A DNA stretch of 15,444 nt from JBHHYR01 sp046757585 (GCA_046757585.1 JBHHYR010000081.1:1-15444), one strand, 5' to 3'. Counted from the stretch's first letter, positions 7,639-13,804 are shown. Notes: generated by a model not told the origin, from the letters alone. Made by a program: numbers and translations.

Positions 7639-8280
7639 TCAATCCGTAATGCAGACGCGGCGTCCGAGGATTTTCAGCTTTCCCTCGGCCCACAGGCGGA
7701 TCGCTTCCGGGTACAGCTCAGCTTCGATCTCATGCACCCGCGCTGCGAGGGTGTCGGGCGTATCGTTGTCGAGCACCGGGACGACCCCCTGCAGCACGAT
7801 CGGACCGTGGTCGTATTGGTCGTCGGCGAAGTGGATGGTACAGCCGGTGACCTTCACGCCGGCTTCGAGCACCGCTTCGTGTACCTTTTTGCCATAAAAG
7901 CCCCGCCCGCAGAAGGCGGGAATCAAGGCGGGGTGAATGTTCAGCACCCGGCCCATGTACCGGTTGCGAAGCTGGAAGGGTGACAGGAACCCGGCGAGGA
8001 CGATCAAGTCGAACTCGTGCTGTTCAAGCTCGGCGTGGAGAGCATCGTTGAACCGGTCGATATCTGCGAACTCCTTGCGCGGCACGGCGACCGCCCGAAT
8101 GCCCGCGCTGCGCGCCCGCCGCAGACCTCCGGCTTCCGTACGTGACGCGATGACGACGACGATTTCCGCACGGAGCCGACCGCTGGCGATACGCTCGATC
8201 AGGTTCTCTAGAGTCGTGCCAGCGCCGGAAAGCAGAACCGCCAGACGAACCGGGCGGTCGAGGGGAGGTGCGGCACGCAT
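7639..8280 (-). CDS. purN: Phosphoribosylglycinamide formyltransferase PurN
   Basis: PurN transfers the formyl group of 10-formyl-tetrahydrofolate to GAR in the third step of purine synthesis. The 213-residue protein has the phosphate-binding loop VLLSGAGTTLENLIE, the folate-site region DLIVLAGFLSPF, the catalytic NIHPALIP (Asn and His) and the catalytic aspartate region HFADDQYDHGPIVLQ. The stretch GRGFYGKKVHEAVL replaces the FPGLHTHRQAL of E. coli and is an established variant. ATG 8280 has only weak upstream purines (GGCGGCG). It is the last gene of a minus-strand run, 84 nt after a small membrane-protein gene, and converges on infC. That 84 nt gap holds a 14-bp perfect palindrome. Confidence 0.95.
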   Translation of the reverse strand: MRAAPPLDRPVRLAVLLSGAGTTLENLIERIASGRLRAEIVVVIASRTEAGGLRRARSAGIRAVAVPRKEFADIDRFNDALHAELEQHEFDLIVLAGFLSPFQLRNRYMGRVLNIHPALIPAFCGRGFYGKKVHEAVLEAGVKVTGCTIHFADDQYDHGPIVLQGVVPVLDNDTPDTLAARVHEIEAELYPEAIRLWAEGKLKILGRRVCITD

Positions 8281-8322
8281 GGTTCATCGCCGCCGTGGGA
8301 CGGCAGTTTCGCGCCCGGGGTC

Positions 8323-8336
8323 CCGATGATCATCGG
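8323..8336. promoter_or_regulatory. 14-bp perfect palindrome upstream of purN
   Basis: CCGATGATCATCGG is a perfect 14-bp palindrome centred about 49 bp before the purN start. The position and dyad symmetry suit a dimeric repressor operator, but it does not resemble the E. coli PurR box and no regulator is named. A chance occurrence is possible. Confidence 0.35.
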
Positions 8337-8364
8337 AGCGCATCACACGACGGTCGCCCATGTC

Positions 8365-8844
8365 TCACACGGTATGGTGTTCGTCCTCAGCGCGCAAGGT
8401 GGAAATCTCTTCAGTGTCGAGCCATCTCCGGTGGCGCCACACGTACCACATCAACAGTGGTCCGAAGGTGAAACAGGTAAGGTTGATTCCAATCTCAGCG
8501 AGTGTTTCGCCGCGCAGCTGGCGGTAGGTGCCGTGTGCAAGGTTGTACAAGATATCCATGAGCCCGAGATACACGAAGGCGCTTCCTGCGGCGATGCCAA
8601 ATAGGACTGCCCAGCTCCGCTGCCGCCGGAGACCTTCGGCGCAGAGCACGCAAGTGGTACCGAGCCACACATCAGCCGCGAAGAAAGTGCGCTCAAAGGT
8701 CAGGTATGCCGGATCCGAACTCAGGTACACCGCCCCACTCGTGAAGAAGACGATCCAGTACAGCACGTTCAGTGCGCTGGCGACCCACAGCCCCGCGATG
8801 ATCGCTGCCAGCCCGCGCGGCAGCTCCTCGACCCCCCGGGTCAT
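8365..8844 (-). CDS. Small integral membrane protein, unknown function
   Basis: I do not recognise this 159-residue protein. It has four likely membrane helices, at about residues 11-34, 52-70, 78-102 and 118-138, and a charged C-terminal tail (RHRRWLDTEEISTLRAEDE). The helix-rich plan with aromatic residues in the loops (YWIVFFTSGAVYLSSDPAY) resembles small quinone- or sterol-sensing-like membrane proteins only in a general way. Its ATG overlaps the stop of the upstream small membrane gene (ATGA, 8841-8844), so the two are translated together and may form a complex. No metal or nucleotide motif is visible. Confidence 0.7.
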   Translation of the reverse strand: MTRGVEELPRGLAAIIAGLWVASALNVLYWIVFFTSGAVYLSSDPAYLTFERTFFAADVWLGTTCVLCAEGLRRQRSWAVLFGIAAGSAFVYLGLMDILYNLAHGTYRQLRGETLAEIGINLTCFTFGPLLMWYVWRHRRWLDTEEISTLRAEDEHHTV

Positions 8845-9050
8845 TGACGACGCCGTGTATCGCTAGGCCGGTGGACCCAGACCCAACGCAGGTAGACGGC
8901 CAGACCGACGGCAGCCGCGGCAGCGACGATGCTGCGCAGCAAGGCTGACGGATCACCAGCCGAATAGCTCCGTAGTTCCGACACGGCGTACAGGCCGAAC
9001 ACTGCAATGGCACTCGCAATCAGAATCTTGTGAGCGGTGAGCAGCGTCAC
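8841..9050 (-). CDS. 69-residue two-helix membrane protein, unknown function
   Basis: A short protein with two predicted membrane helices (about residues 7-26 and 37-58) and a basic end (HRPSDTRRRQ). Support for being real is the GAGGAGG Shine-Dalgarno (9054-9060), 3 nt before GTG 9050, and the 4-nt ATGA overlap with the next membrane gene. It is the first gene of the minus-strand run ending in purN. The 176 bp between it and the divergent YkgJ-like gene hold its promoter; TATACG on the minus strand near 9074-9079 is a possible -10, without a convincing -35. No family is recognised. Confidence 0.6.
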   Translation of the reverse strand: MTLLTAHKILIASAIAVFGLYAVSELRSYSAGDPSALLRSIVAAAAAVGLAVYLRWVWVHRPSDTRRRQ

Positions 9051-9107
9051 GCGCCTCCTCCGTGCGCAAACCGTATATCACGACGAAGGCAGATCTGGCG
9101 TAGCCGA

Positions 9108-9133
9108 GCAGACCGGACTGCCCGGTAGTCTGC
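9108..9133. repeat. Inverted repeat in the divergent intergenic region
   Basis: GCAGAC (9108-9113) and GTCTGC (9128-9133) form 6-bp arms 14 bp apart, with CGG/CCG able to extend the stem across a three-base bulge. A further GGCAGA copy lies at 9089-9094. The region 9051-9226 otherwise shows no gene. It may be an operator or RNA hairpin serving the divergent genes, but the arms are short. Confidence 0.3.
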
Positions 9134-9226
9134 CGCTACTGTCACCCCAGAGGTGAAACCGGCGATCGCAGGAGTCGCAGCAACGGGTCTGGCGCCGATG
9201 TGGGACCTCTGGCAAAAGGAGCGGTG

Positions 9227-9619
9227 ATGTCCCTGTGCAATCGTTGCGGTGCCTGCTGTCGCGTGTTGACGCTCGAGCAGTCGCCCGAGGCCGTGCGCGC
9301 CATGGCCGCTGTGGCCAGTGTGTTGGGGATTCCGTCTGACGCTGTTTTTGCCGCCAAGCACTGGCATGTGCTGACGCGCGAGGAAGCCATGCAGCGTAAC
9401 CCGTTCTACACGAGCCGCCTGCCGGACGAGGCGCAGTTGTATTCCTGCGATCGGCTGGGCGCTGACGGCCAGTGCCTGGCGTACGAGGAACGTCCACTCG
9501 TGTGTCGTGGCTACCCGTGGTATGATGACGTTCCGTGTAACATGGAGCTGGCGGACCCTGACTGCGGGTACTGCTACGACGTGGTTATGGAACATGTCGT
9601 GCGCCGGGGGGAGATGTGA
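9227..9619 (+). CDS. YkgJ-family cysteine-cluster protein
   Basis: Member of the widespread YkgJ (zinc/iron-chelating, Fe-S type) cysteine-cluster family, whose biochemical role is not established. The 130 residues begin MSLCNRCGACC, the characteristic CxxCxxCC, and continue with YSCDRLGADGQCLAYEERP, then LVCRGYPW, giving the family's C...C...RPxxCRxYP pattern. A further cysteine set, PCNMELADPDCGYC, lies near the C-terminus. ATG 9227 is preferred over upstream in-frame ATG 9200 because AAAAGGAG (9214-9221) is 5 nt before it and the cluster normally stands at the N-terminus. The stop overlaps the start of the following NFACT-R gene (GTGA, 9616-9619). Confidence 0.88.
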   Translation: MSLCNRCGACCRVLTLEQSPEAVRAMAAVASVLGIPSDAVFAAKHWHVLTREEAMQRNPFYTSRLPDEAQLYSCDRLGADGQCLAYEERPLVCRGYPWYDDVPCNMELADPDCGYCYDVVMEHVVRRGEM

Positions 9620-10143
9620 GCAAACGGCAGGCATGCGCAGCAGCACGTATCTGTAAGGATCCAGTACGGAGGGCTTCGCACGACCTGTCTGACGCAGACG
9701 TTGGCATATGGCAGGGCAGAGCGGTAGCGCGGCGCTTCGTCTCTCCGGACGGCCTCGTGATACTTGCAGGTCGCACAGCGGCTGATAACGATATCCTCAC
9801 GTTCAAGCTCGCTTCGCCGAGCGACTTCTGGTTCCACGTCGCAGGCGCCTCGGGCGCGCATGTGGTCGTGCGCAACCCTGAAGTTCTGCAGCGCCTACCG
9901 GGAAACACTTTGCGCTTAGCCGCGTCATTGGCGGCGGGGTATTCGAAGGCTCGGCGAGGTGGTCGCATGGTAGTGCACGCCACCCGCTGTGGCGACGTCC
10001 GCAAACCACGCGGCGCACCGGCGGGTCAAGTTCACTTGAAACGGTTCACGATCGTTCGCGCCTTGCCGTGCCGGGCGGCGCCACCACATCACCCCGGCTT
10101 TGCTCCTGCGATCGACCCCTCCGCACAGACATTTGGCCGGTAA
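9616..10143 (+). CDS. Stand-alone NFACT-R (DUF814) RNA-binding domain protein
   Basis: The 175 residues contain the RNA-binding NFACT-R domain known from the C-terminal part of RqcH/NEMF/Tae2. Family landmarks are SPDGLVILAGRTAADNDILT, SDFWFHVAGASGAHVVV, AASLAAGYSKARRGGRMVVH and VRKPRGAPAGQVHLKRF. The other NFACT parts (the Fpg-like N-domain, the helix-hairpin and coiled coil) are absent, so it cannot act as a full ribosome-quality-control factor. Comparative genomics has proposed that solo NFACT-R domains work in tRNA thiolation with TusA-like sulfur carriers; that is a prediction for the family, not shown here. GTG 9616 overlaps the YkgJ stop and follows GGGGGGAG (9606-9613), so the two proteins are coupled. 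The last 25 residues are Pro/Ala-rich and unconserved. Confidence 0.85.
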   Translation: MSKRQACAAARICKDPVRRASHDLSDADVGIWQGRAVARRFVSPDGLVILAGRTAADNDILTFKLASPSDFWFHVAGASGAHVVVRNPEVLQRLPGNTLRLAASLAAGYSKARRGGRMVVHATRCGDVRKPRGAPAGQVHLKRFTIVRALPCRAAPPHHPGFAPAIDPSAQTFGR

Positions 10144-10191
10144 AGCGACGGCTCCTCTTCCGCGTGGCCCAGCCCACAGTTTGGGGACGGC

Positions 10192-10211
10192 AAAACCCTC
10201 GTGGGACGAGG
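10192..10211 (-). terminator. Probable intrinsic terminator after the SelW-like gene
   Basis: On the minus strand CCTCGT-CCC-ACGAGG forms a 6-bp stem with a 3-nt loop, followed by GTTTT. It lies 35 nt after the stop of the SelW-like gene and before the convergent NFACT-R stop. The T-run is short, so efficiency may be modest. The rest of 10144-10245 shows nothing else. Confidence 0.55.
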
Positions 10212-10245
10212 AACACCGCGTCAAGCGACGAGTGGACCGCTCGGC

Positions 10246-10476
10246 TCAGCGCGCTTGCAAGCGCGCGATGGCGCTTTCCACCTCGCCCGGCTCGGGAAAA
10301 CGATTGAGCTCGTGCTTTGAGAAAACGAGCCTCCCGTCGACACGTACGTCGAAAACGCCATCTTTGCCGCGAACGAGCTCCGCTTCCACTCCAAAGCGTT
10401 CTTTCAACGACGCGGCCAGACTGGTCGCGCGTGGCAGATAGTTTCAGGGAACACACCACGTAATGGACACGCGCAT
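10246..10476 (-). CDS. SelW-like (Rdx) selenoprotein with in-frame TGA = Sec at codon 11
   Basis: A 76-residue SelT/SelW/SelH-family protein with thioredoxin-like fold and a CxxU redox centre. It starts MRVSITWCVP, then codon 11 is TGA (10444-10446), and continues NYLPRATSLAASL, followed by KERFGVEAEL, KDGVFDVRVDGRLVFSK and RFPEPGEVESAI, and stops with TGA at 10246-10248. In cysteine-containing relatives the motif is CVPCNYxPRA, so TGA replaces the second redox cysteine exactly. Downstream reading is fully family-like, which excludes an ordinary end at the TGA. AAGGAGGT (10481-10488) is 4 nt before the ATG, a good promoter stands at 10498-10526, and a SECIS-like hairpin follows the TGA. Standard gene calling would end the frame at 10444 or miss it. 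The family is thought to act in thiol redox processes; substrates are unknown. Insertion of Sec needs SelA/B/C/D encoded elsewhere. Confidence 0.88.
10411..10429 (-). promoter_or_regulatory. Candidate bacterial SECIS element
   Basis: On the minus strand CGCG-A-CCA-GUC-UGG-C-CGCG folds into a 4-bp lower stem, one A/C mismatch, a 3-bp upper stem and a GUC apical loop. The loop lies 22 nt after the UGA, inside the 16-37 nt window reported for bacterial SECIS hairpins, and begins with G then U, as SelB-binding loops do (E. coli fdhF has GGUCU). The hairpin also lies inside coding sequence, as bacterial SECIS must. Pairing was done by eye, without a folding program. Confidence 0.65.
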
Positions 10477-10497
10477 CGCAACCTCCTTACTCGCAAT

Positions 10498-10526
10498 AAT
10501 ATAGGGATATGCAACGTGCCTGACAA
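10498..10526 (-). promoter_or_regulatory. sigma70-type promoter of the SelW-like selenoprotein gene
   Basis: Reading the minus strand, TTGTCA (10526-10521, 5/6 to consensus) is followed after exactly 17 bp by TATATT (10503-10498, 5/6). Transcription would start near 10491, giving a leader of about 15 nt that carries the AAGGAGGT site. It is the best-formed promoter in the window and lies in the 113-bp gap after the CYTH-CHAD gene, so the selenoprotein gene can be expressed alone. Confidence 0.72.
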
Positions 10527-10589
10527 CCTTGCTCCAGCCACCTTGATTTCGAGCCGCCGATCCGGAGGCCTGTACCGTCAGCTCCTCCC

Positions 10590-12263
10590 CTAAAGTTGTC
10601 TCGCCGGGGGCGCCCCTTTCCTCTGCCCAGTACGCAGGCCCTGCAGGGCGGCCGCGAGGTCCCTTATAGCGATCGTCCCCGAGAGATAGCGCCACGCCTT
10701 CGTGAACTGCTGAGATGCGTTCCGTGCGTCGTGCCGCGCGAGGAACAGCTGCAGCGCCGCACCCTCTTGATGGCTGGGGGCGACACGAGCACGCTTGGTG
10801 TAGCGCTGGACGAAGATCCGGGATCGGGCGGCCTGCTGGGGCCCTGTGAGCAGATCTTGCAGCCGAGCGAGGTGTGTGCGCAGCCGGCGTTCTGGTTCAC
10901 CGCCGGTACCAGTAAGCAGGTCAAGCAGGTGACCGAGCCAAGCCGCTTGAGTTTGCAGAGATCGAAAGTGCGCATGTGTCGCAGACCTGTTGGCGCTGCG
11001 TCCCCGTTCGCGGAAATGCCAGAAAGCCCGCTCGAGCGCTGCGCGTGCTACCGGGGCGGCCGGCATTACCCGCGCGGCCGCGTGCCTGCGGTGACGCCGG
11101 AGGCCGAGCGTAAAGTCTTCGAGACGGATTAGAAGGCGAAAGTAACGCGCAGAGTCGAGTGCTGCTCGCACTGCGCGGCGCACCCGCACCTCTTCGACTT
11201 CAAGATATTCATGAAAGCTGGCGAGTGCGTCGTGCCGCGCTTTGAGGACCCGGGTCCGGTAGTGTCGCGTGCAATCCAGTTCTGCACTGATATCATGAAG
11301 GCTTTCCAGGAGGCCAAGGAGCCACTTCAGTTCCCGCGGGAGATACTCTTGCAGGTCTTCGGGGAAAGCGGATTTGAACGTGCATGCTGTTCGCCTCAAC
11401 GCATGGCACGCGACGCACATATGGTACAGTGCCTGAATGTCTCGGCCAGACCGGGCCTCGGGATCGTGCTCGCGCAACCGGCGCAGCTGCAGACCAATGA
11501 CCTTGCGTGTGGCCTCGGCGAGCGTGTCACGTGTCCACACCGGTCTCGGTTGGGTGGTGTCGAGCACGTGCGGGCCGTACAGGAGGGTCATGCCACAGGC
11601 GAACTTCGAGTTGGTAGAAGGTGCCAACCCGAAACGTGTGCGCAGGAGATGCGCAAGGTCCGCAATCTCGTCTCGCGTGCCGTGCAGGAGTTCCACTTCC
11701 GCCTCGTAATATGCTCCCACGACGGCACGCTGTGCCGGCGCGTGCAGGTGCACTCGGTCGAGGTCCAGCTCAGCAACGGCCGCGGCGTTCCCCACTGAGG
11801 CGGACCGCAGGATGGTAAGGCGGCGGCGGTGAATGTCGGTGACCAGGACGGGCATGAGCCGCCGTCCGCCGACCAGCGCGGCGAGGTGTCGCTGGAGCCG
11901 GCCCGCACCCAAGACGAAGGGGATCCGCGGTGCACGTGGCAGCGCCTGCGTTAGCTCAGGGCGTTCGTGTACATCGCCGGCCACGTGGCCGCTCCACTTC
12001 GCCGTGGCCTCCCAGCGCCCCCCAACGCGCCGCAGGCGGAGCGCGACCCCGTGACGGGCGAGGGTGAGATTGGACGTGTCGACATAAACCGAGTGCAAGT
12101 GCGCTGCTCGCCGCGGGCGGAGGCGGTAGGGCCCTAGACACCTCAGCCGAGCGATGGCTGGCAGCTCGTCCTCCTGGCGTGCCAACAGCTTAGCTTCGAC
12201 CTCCGCCGGAATGGCTGGAGCTCGCCGCCTCCGGCTGTTGCTCTTTTCACGTGCGTCAGTCAC
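10590..12263 (-). CDS. CYTH-CHAD domain protein with atypical CHAD signature
   Basis: 557 residues in two parts. The N-terminal CYTH/triphosphate-tunnel part (about 18-225) has the defining EVEAK (ExExK, residues 21-25), SVYVDTSNLTLARHGVALR, TAKWSG and the late acidic strand YYEAEVELLHGT, so it probably binds metal and inorganic or nucleoside polyphosphate. The C-terminal helical CHAD part (about 245-540) normally binds polyphosphate through conserved His and Arg/Lys. Here the usual VHxxRVaxRRLR motif reads LYHMCVACHALRRTACTF (about 279-296), so most of the key residues are changed; the second repeat motif (THAHFRSLQTQAAWLGHLL) is equally poor. CHAD is often associated with CYTH in polyphosphate granules (phasins). 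Start is GTG 12263 without clear Shine-Dalgarno. It shares an 85-bp divergent region with the hydrolase gene. Confidence 0.85.
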   Translation of the reverse strand: MTDAREKSNSRRRRAPAIPAEVEAKLLARQEDELPAIARLRCLGPYRLRPRRAAHLHSVYVDTSNLTLARHGVALRLRRVGGRWEATAKWSGHVAGDVHERPELTQALPRAPRIPFVLGAGRLQRHLAALVGGRRLMPVLVTDIHRRRLTILRSASVGNAAAVAELDLDRVHLHAPAQRAVVGAYYEAEVELLHGTRDEIADLAHLLRTRFGLAPSTNSKFACGMTLLYGPHVLDTTQPRPVWTRDTLAEATRKVIGLQLRRLREHDPEARSGRDIQALYHMCVACHALRRTACTFKSAFPEDLQEYLPRELKWLLGLLESLHDISAELDCTRHYRTRVLKARHDALASFHEYLEVEEVRVRRAVRAALDSARYFRLLIRLEDFTLGLRRHRRHAAARVMPAAPVARAALERAFWHFRERGRSANRSATHAHFRSLQTQAAWLGHLLDLLTGTGGEPERRLRTHLARLQDLLTGPQQAARSRIFVQRYTKRARVAPSHQEGAALQLFLARHDARNASQQFTKAWRYLSGTIAIRDLAAALQGLRTGQRKGAPPARQL

Positions 12264-12305
12264 TGCGGATGAAGTCCCGCGTGAGAAGTTTTCCGCCTCC
12301 CCACG

Positions 12306-12321
12306 CAGGTAAAATCACCTG
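12306..12321. promoter_or_regulatory. Dyad overlapping a putative -10 between divergent genes
   Basis: CAGGT-AAAATC-ACCTG is a 16-bp dyad with 5-bp arms. TAAAAT (12310-12315, 5/6 to consensus) lies inside it on the plus strand and could be the -10 of the downstream hydrolase; the -35 (perhaps TTTTCC, 12289-12294) is poor. A regulator bound there would block that promoter and could also affect the CYTH-CHAD gene. This is inferred from arrangement only. Confidence 0.35.
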
Positions 12322-12348
12322 GTAAAGCCTACGCAATGGTAGCACAAG

Positions 12349-13464
12349 ATGCGAGGCTGTAGGCGTAAGAAGACATATTGTTGCCGGTCCCCTCAGTCTG
12401 CTAGTCTGCGAAAGAGTCGGAGGAAGACGCTGCGCCGTTGCCCACGAAGGTCGTGCTGTTCGGGCCTCATTTCGGTTACCGCGCTCATTCTCTTCGTTGG
12501 GCTGGATGCTTCCAACGCAGCAAGCACGGGAGCTCCACGGCAGGGAGGTCGCTTCATGAATCTCGACGGTCCGGGTGACCGGGGTGGCTTAGGAGTCGCA
12601 GTGCCGTTTTTCCTGCGGAAGCTCTGGGCGTCTTTCACGACGCGTCCCGGAGCAGCTGCGCTCGTGCAGTTCGACCGTGCTGCAATCATGGAGAATCCGA
12701 GCATTACGTGGATTGGGCATTCGACGATGCTGGTGAGAATGGATGGGGTCACGTTCCTGACGGACCCGATCTTCTCGGAACGTGCGAGTCCGGTATCCTT
12801 CGCGGGCCCGCAGCGGCTCGTCGCCCCGGGGGTTCCCCTCGAACAGCTCCCGCCCGTGGATTTCACCGTCTTGTCACACGATCATTACGACCATACCGAC
12901 TTGCCCTCGGTGCGAGCGCTTGCTGCCCGCGGTGTACGGTTCGTGGTACCACTTGGAATGGCAGAGCTCGTGCGGCAGGCGGGCGCAACCGCGGTCGAGC
13001 TCGACTGGTGGGAGTACACCACGGTAGGAGCAGTTCGCATCCATTGCGTTCCAGCCCAGCACTTCTCGGGACGTTCGCTGGTTGGTGCCAACCGCCGACT
13101 GTGGGCGGGATGGGTGATCGAGGGACCCACCCGACGCTTCTACCACGCCGGCGATACGGGGTACTTCGTAGGATTCGCCGAGATCCGGCGGCGGCTTGGC
13201 CCGATTGACCTGGCTGCCGTACCCATCGGTGCGTATGAGCCAGCGGCCATGATGCGCGCGGTTCACCTCTCACCCGAAGAAGCGCTGCGCGCGGCGGGCG
13301 ATGTTGGTGCGACACGTGTCGTCGGTATGCACTTTGGTACGTTCGATTTGACGGACGAGCCGCTCGACGAGCCCCCGCGCCGTTTCGTGGCTGAGGCGTG
13401 GCGGTTGGGCGTATGGAACGAGCGCGCGTGGGTCCTGAACGTTGGTGAAAGCCGGCGGTGGTAA
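12349..13464 (+). CDS. Metallo-beta-lactamase-fold hydrolase, NAPE-PLD-like
   Basis: Zinc-dependent hydrolase of the metallo-beta-lactamase fold, in the NAPE-PLD/UlaG-like branch. Metal ligands are in place: SHDHYDH (His177, His179, Asp181, His182 counted from ATG 12349), PAQHFSGR, HAGDTGY and GMHFGTFDLTDEPL. IGHSTMLVRMDGVTFLTDP is the family's entry motif. The start is open. From ATG 12349 (371 residues) there is an Arg/Lys/Cys-rich lead and a hydrophobic stretch ending SNAAS, like a signal peptide with a long n-region, but no Shine-Dalgarno. From ATG 12556 (302 residues, MNLDGPGD) there is a perfect AGGGAGGT 6 nt upstream and the protein would stay cytoplasmic. Homologues conserve residues just before this Met (GGRFMN), which favours the longer form. 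Substrate is unknown; phospholipase activity is not shown. Confidence 0.85.
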   Translation: MRGCRRKKTYCCRSPQSASLRKSRRKTLRRCPRRSCCSGLISVTALILFVGLDASNAASTGAPRQGGRFMNLDGPGDRGGLGVAVPFFLRKLWASFTTRPGAAALVQFDRAAIMENPSITWIGHSTMLVRMDGVTFLTDPIFSERASPVSFAGPQRLVAPGVPLEQLPPVDFTVLSHDHYDHTDLPSVRALAARGVRFVVPLGMAELVRQAGATAVELDWWEYTTVGAVRIHCVPAQHFSGRSLVGANRRLWAGWVIEGPTRRFYHAGDTGYFVGFAEIRRRLGPIDLAAVPIGAYEPAAMMRAVHLSPEEALRAAGDVGATRVVGMHFGTFDLTDEPLDEPPRRFVAEAWRLGVWNERAWVLNVGESRRW

Positions 13465-13504
13465 GCGTGCGCCAGCTATCCCACCCGGGTCCAGATAGAG
13501 GCGC

Positions 13505-13804
13505 GTGACCACTTGCGAATTGTGTGAGCTGGCGCGGACGACGAAATGGTACGCGGAATATGACACACCGTGCCGCTTCGCTGTCTTGACCTGTGATTCG
13601 TGTGACGTACCAATGGCCGTGCTCAGGGCCCATCGGAGAACTCCTACGGCGCAGGAACGGGCAGCCATGAAAGCCGCGCTCGGCAAGCTAGCCGATTCCA
13701 TGTACCCGCACGGCTGGTACTTCGACGATCACATGCGGCAGATCCCCGACCACTATCACCTGCACGTTCGCCCGTACCCAGCATGGTGGCCAGGGCAGTC
13801 GTGA
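13505..13804 (+). CDS. Small HIT-like protein with two CxxC pairs
   Basis: A 99-residue protein starting with GTG 13505 (AGAGG just upstream). It carries two CxxC pairs (CELC at residues 4-7, CDSC at 30-33) suited to bind zinc, and ends with IPDHYHLHVRPYP, which has the HxHxH form of the histidine-triad (HIT) nucleotide hydrolase/transferase active site. WYAEYD and VLRAHRRTPT match further HIT landmarks (nucleotide-binding and turn regions). It is shorter than usual HIT proteins (about 110-140), and the family resemblance is from pattern only. It follows the hydrolase gene after 40 bp on the same strand, so co-transcription is likely. It ends 44 bp from the convergent DUF11-type gene. Confidence 0.65.
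   Translation: MTTCELCELARTTKWYAEYDTPCRFAVLTCDSCDVPMAVLRAHRRTPTAQERAAMKAALGKLADSMYPHGWYFDDHMRQIPDHYHLHVRPYPAWWPGQS

Noticed and set aside
10046..10459. Minus-strand frame over the NFACT-R end and the SelW-like gene
   Set aside because: It is in a different frame from both supported genes and gives an Arg/Ser-rich sequence without motifs.
10246..10476. SelW-like gene as a nonsense-mutated pseudogene
   Set aside because: The only stop falls exactly on the redox cysteine codon, the rest is intact, and promoter, ribosome binding site and SECIS-like hairpin are present. Selenocysteine explains all of this better.
10444..10695. Minus-strand frame of 83 codons ending at TGA 10444
   Set aside because: Its last ten codons are the true start of the SelW-like gene. 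The upstream part lies before the promoter and the Shine-Dalgarno and has no family resemblance.
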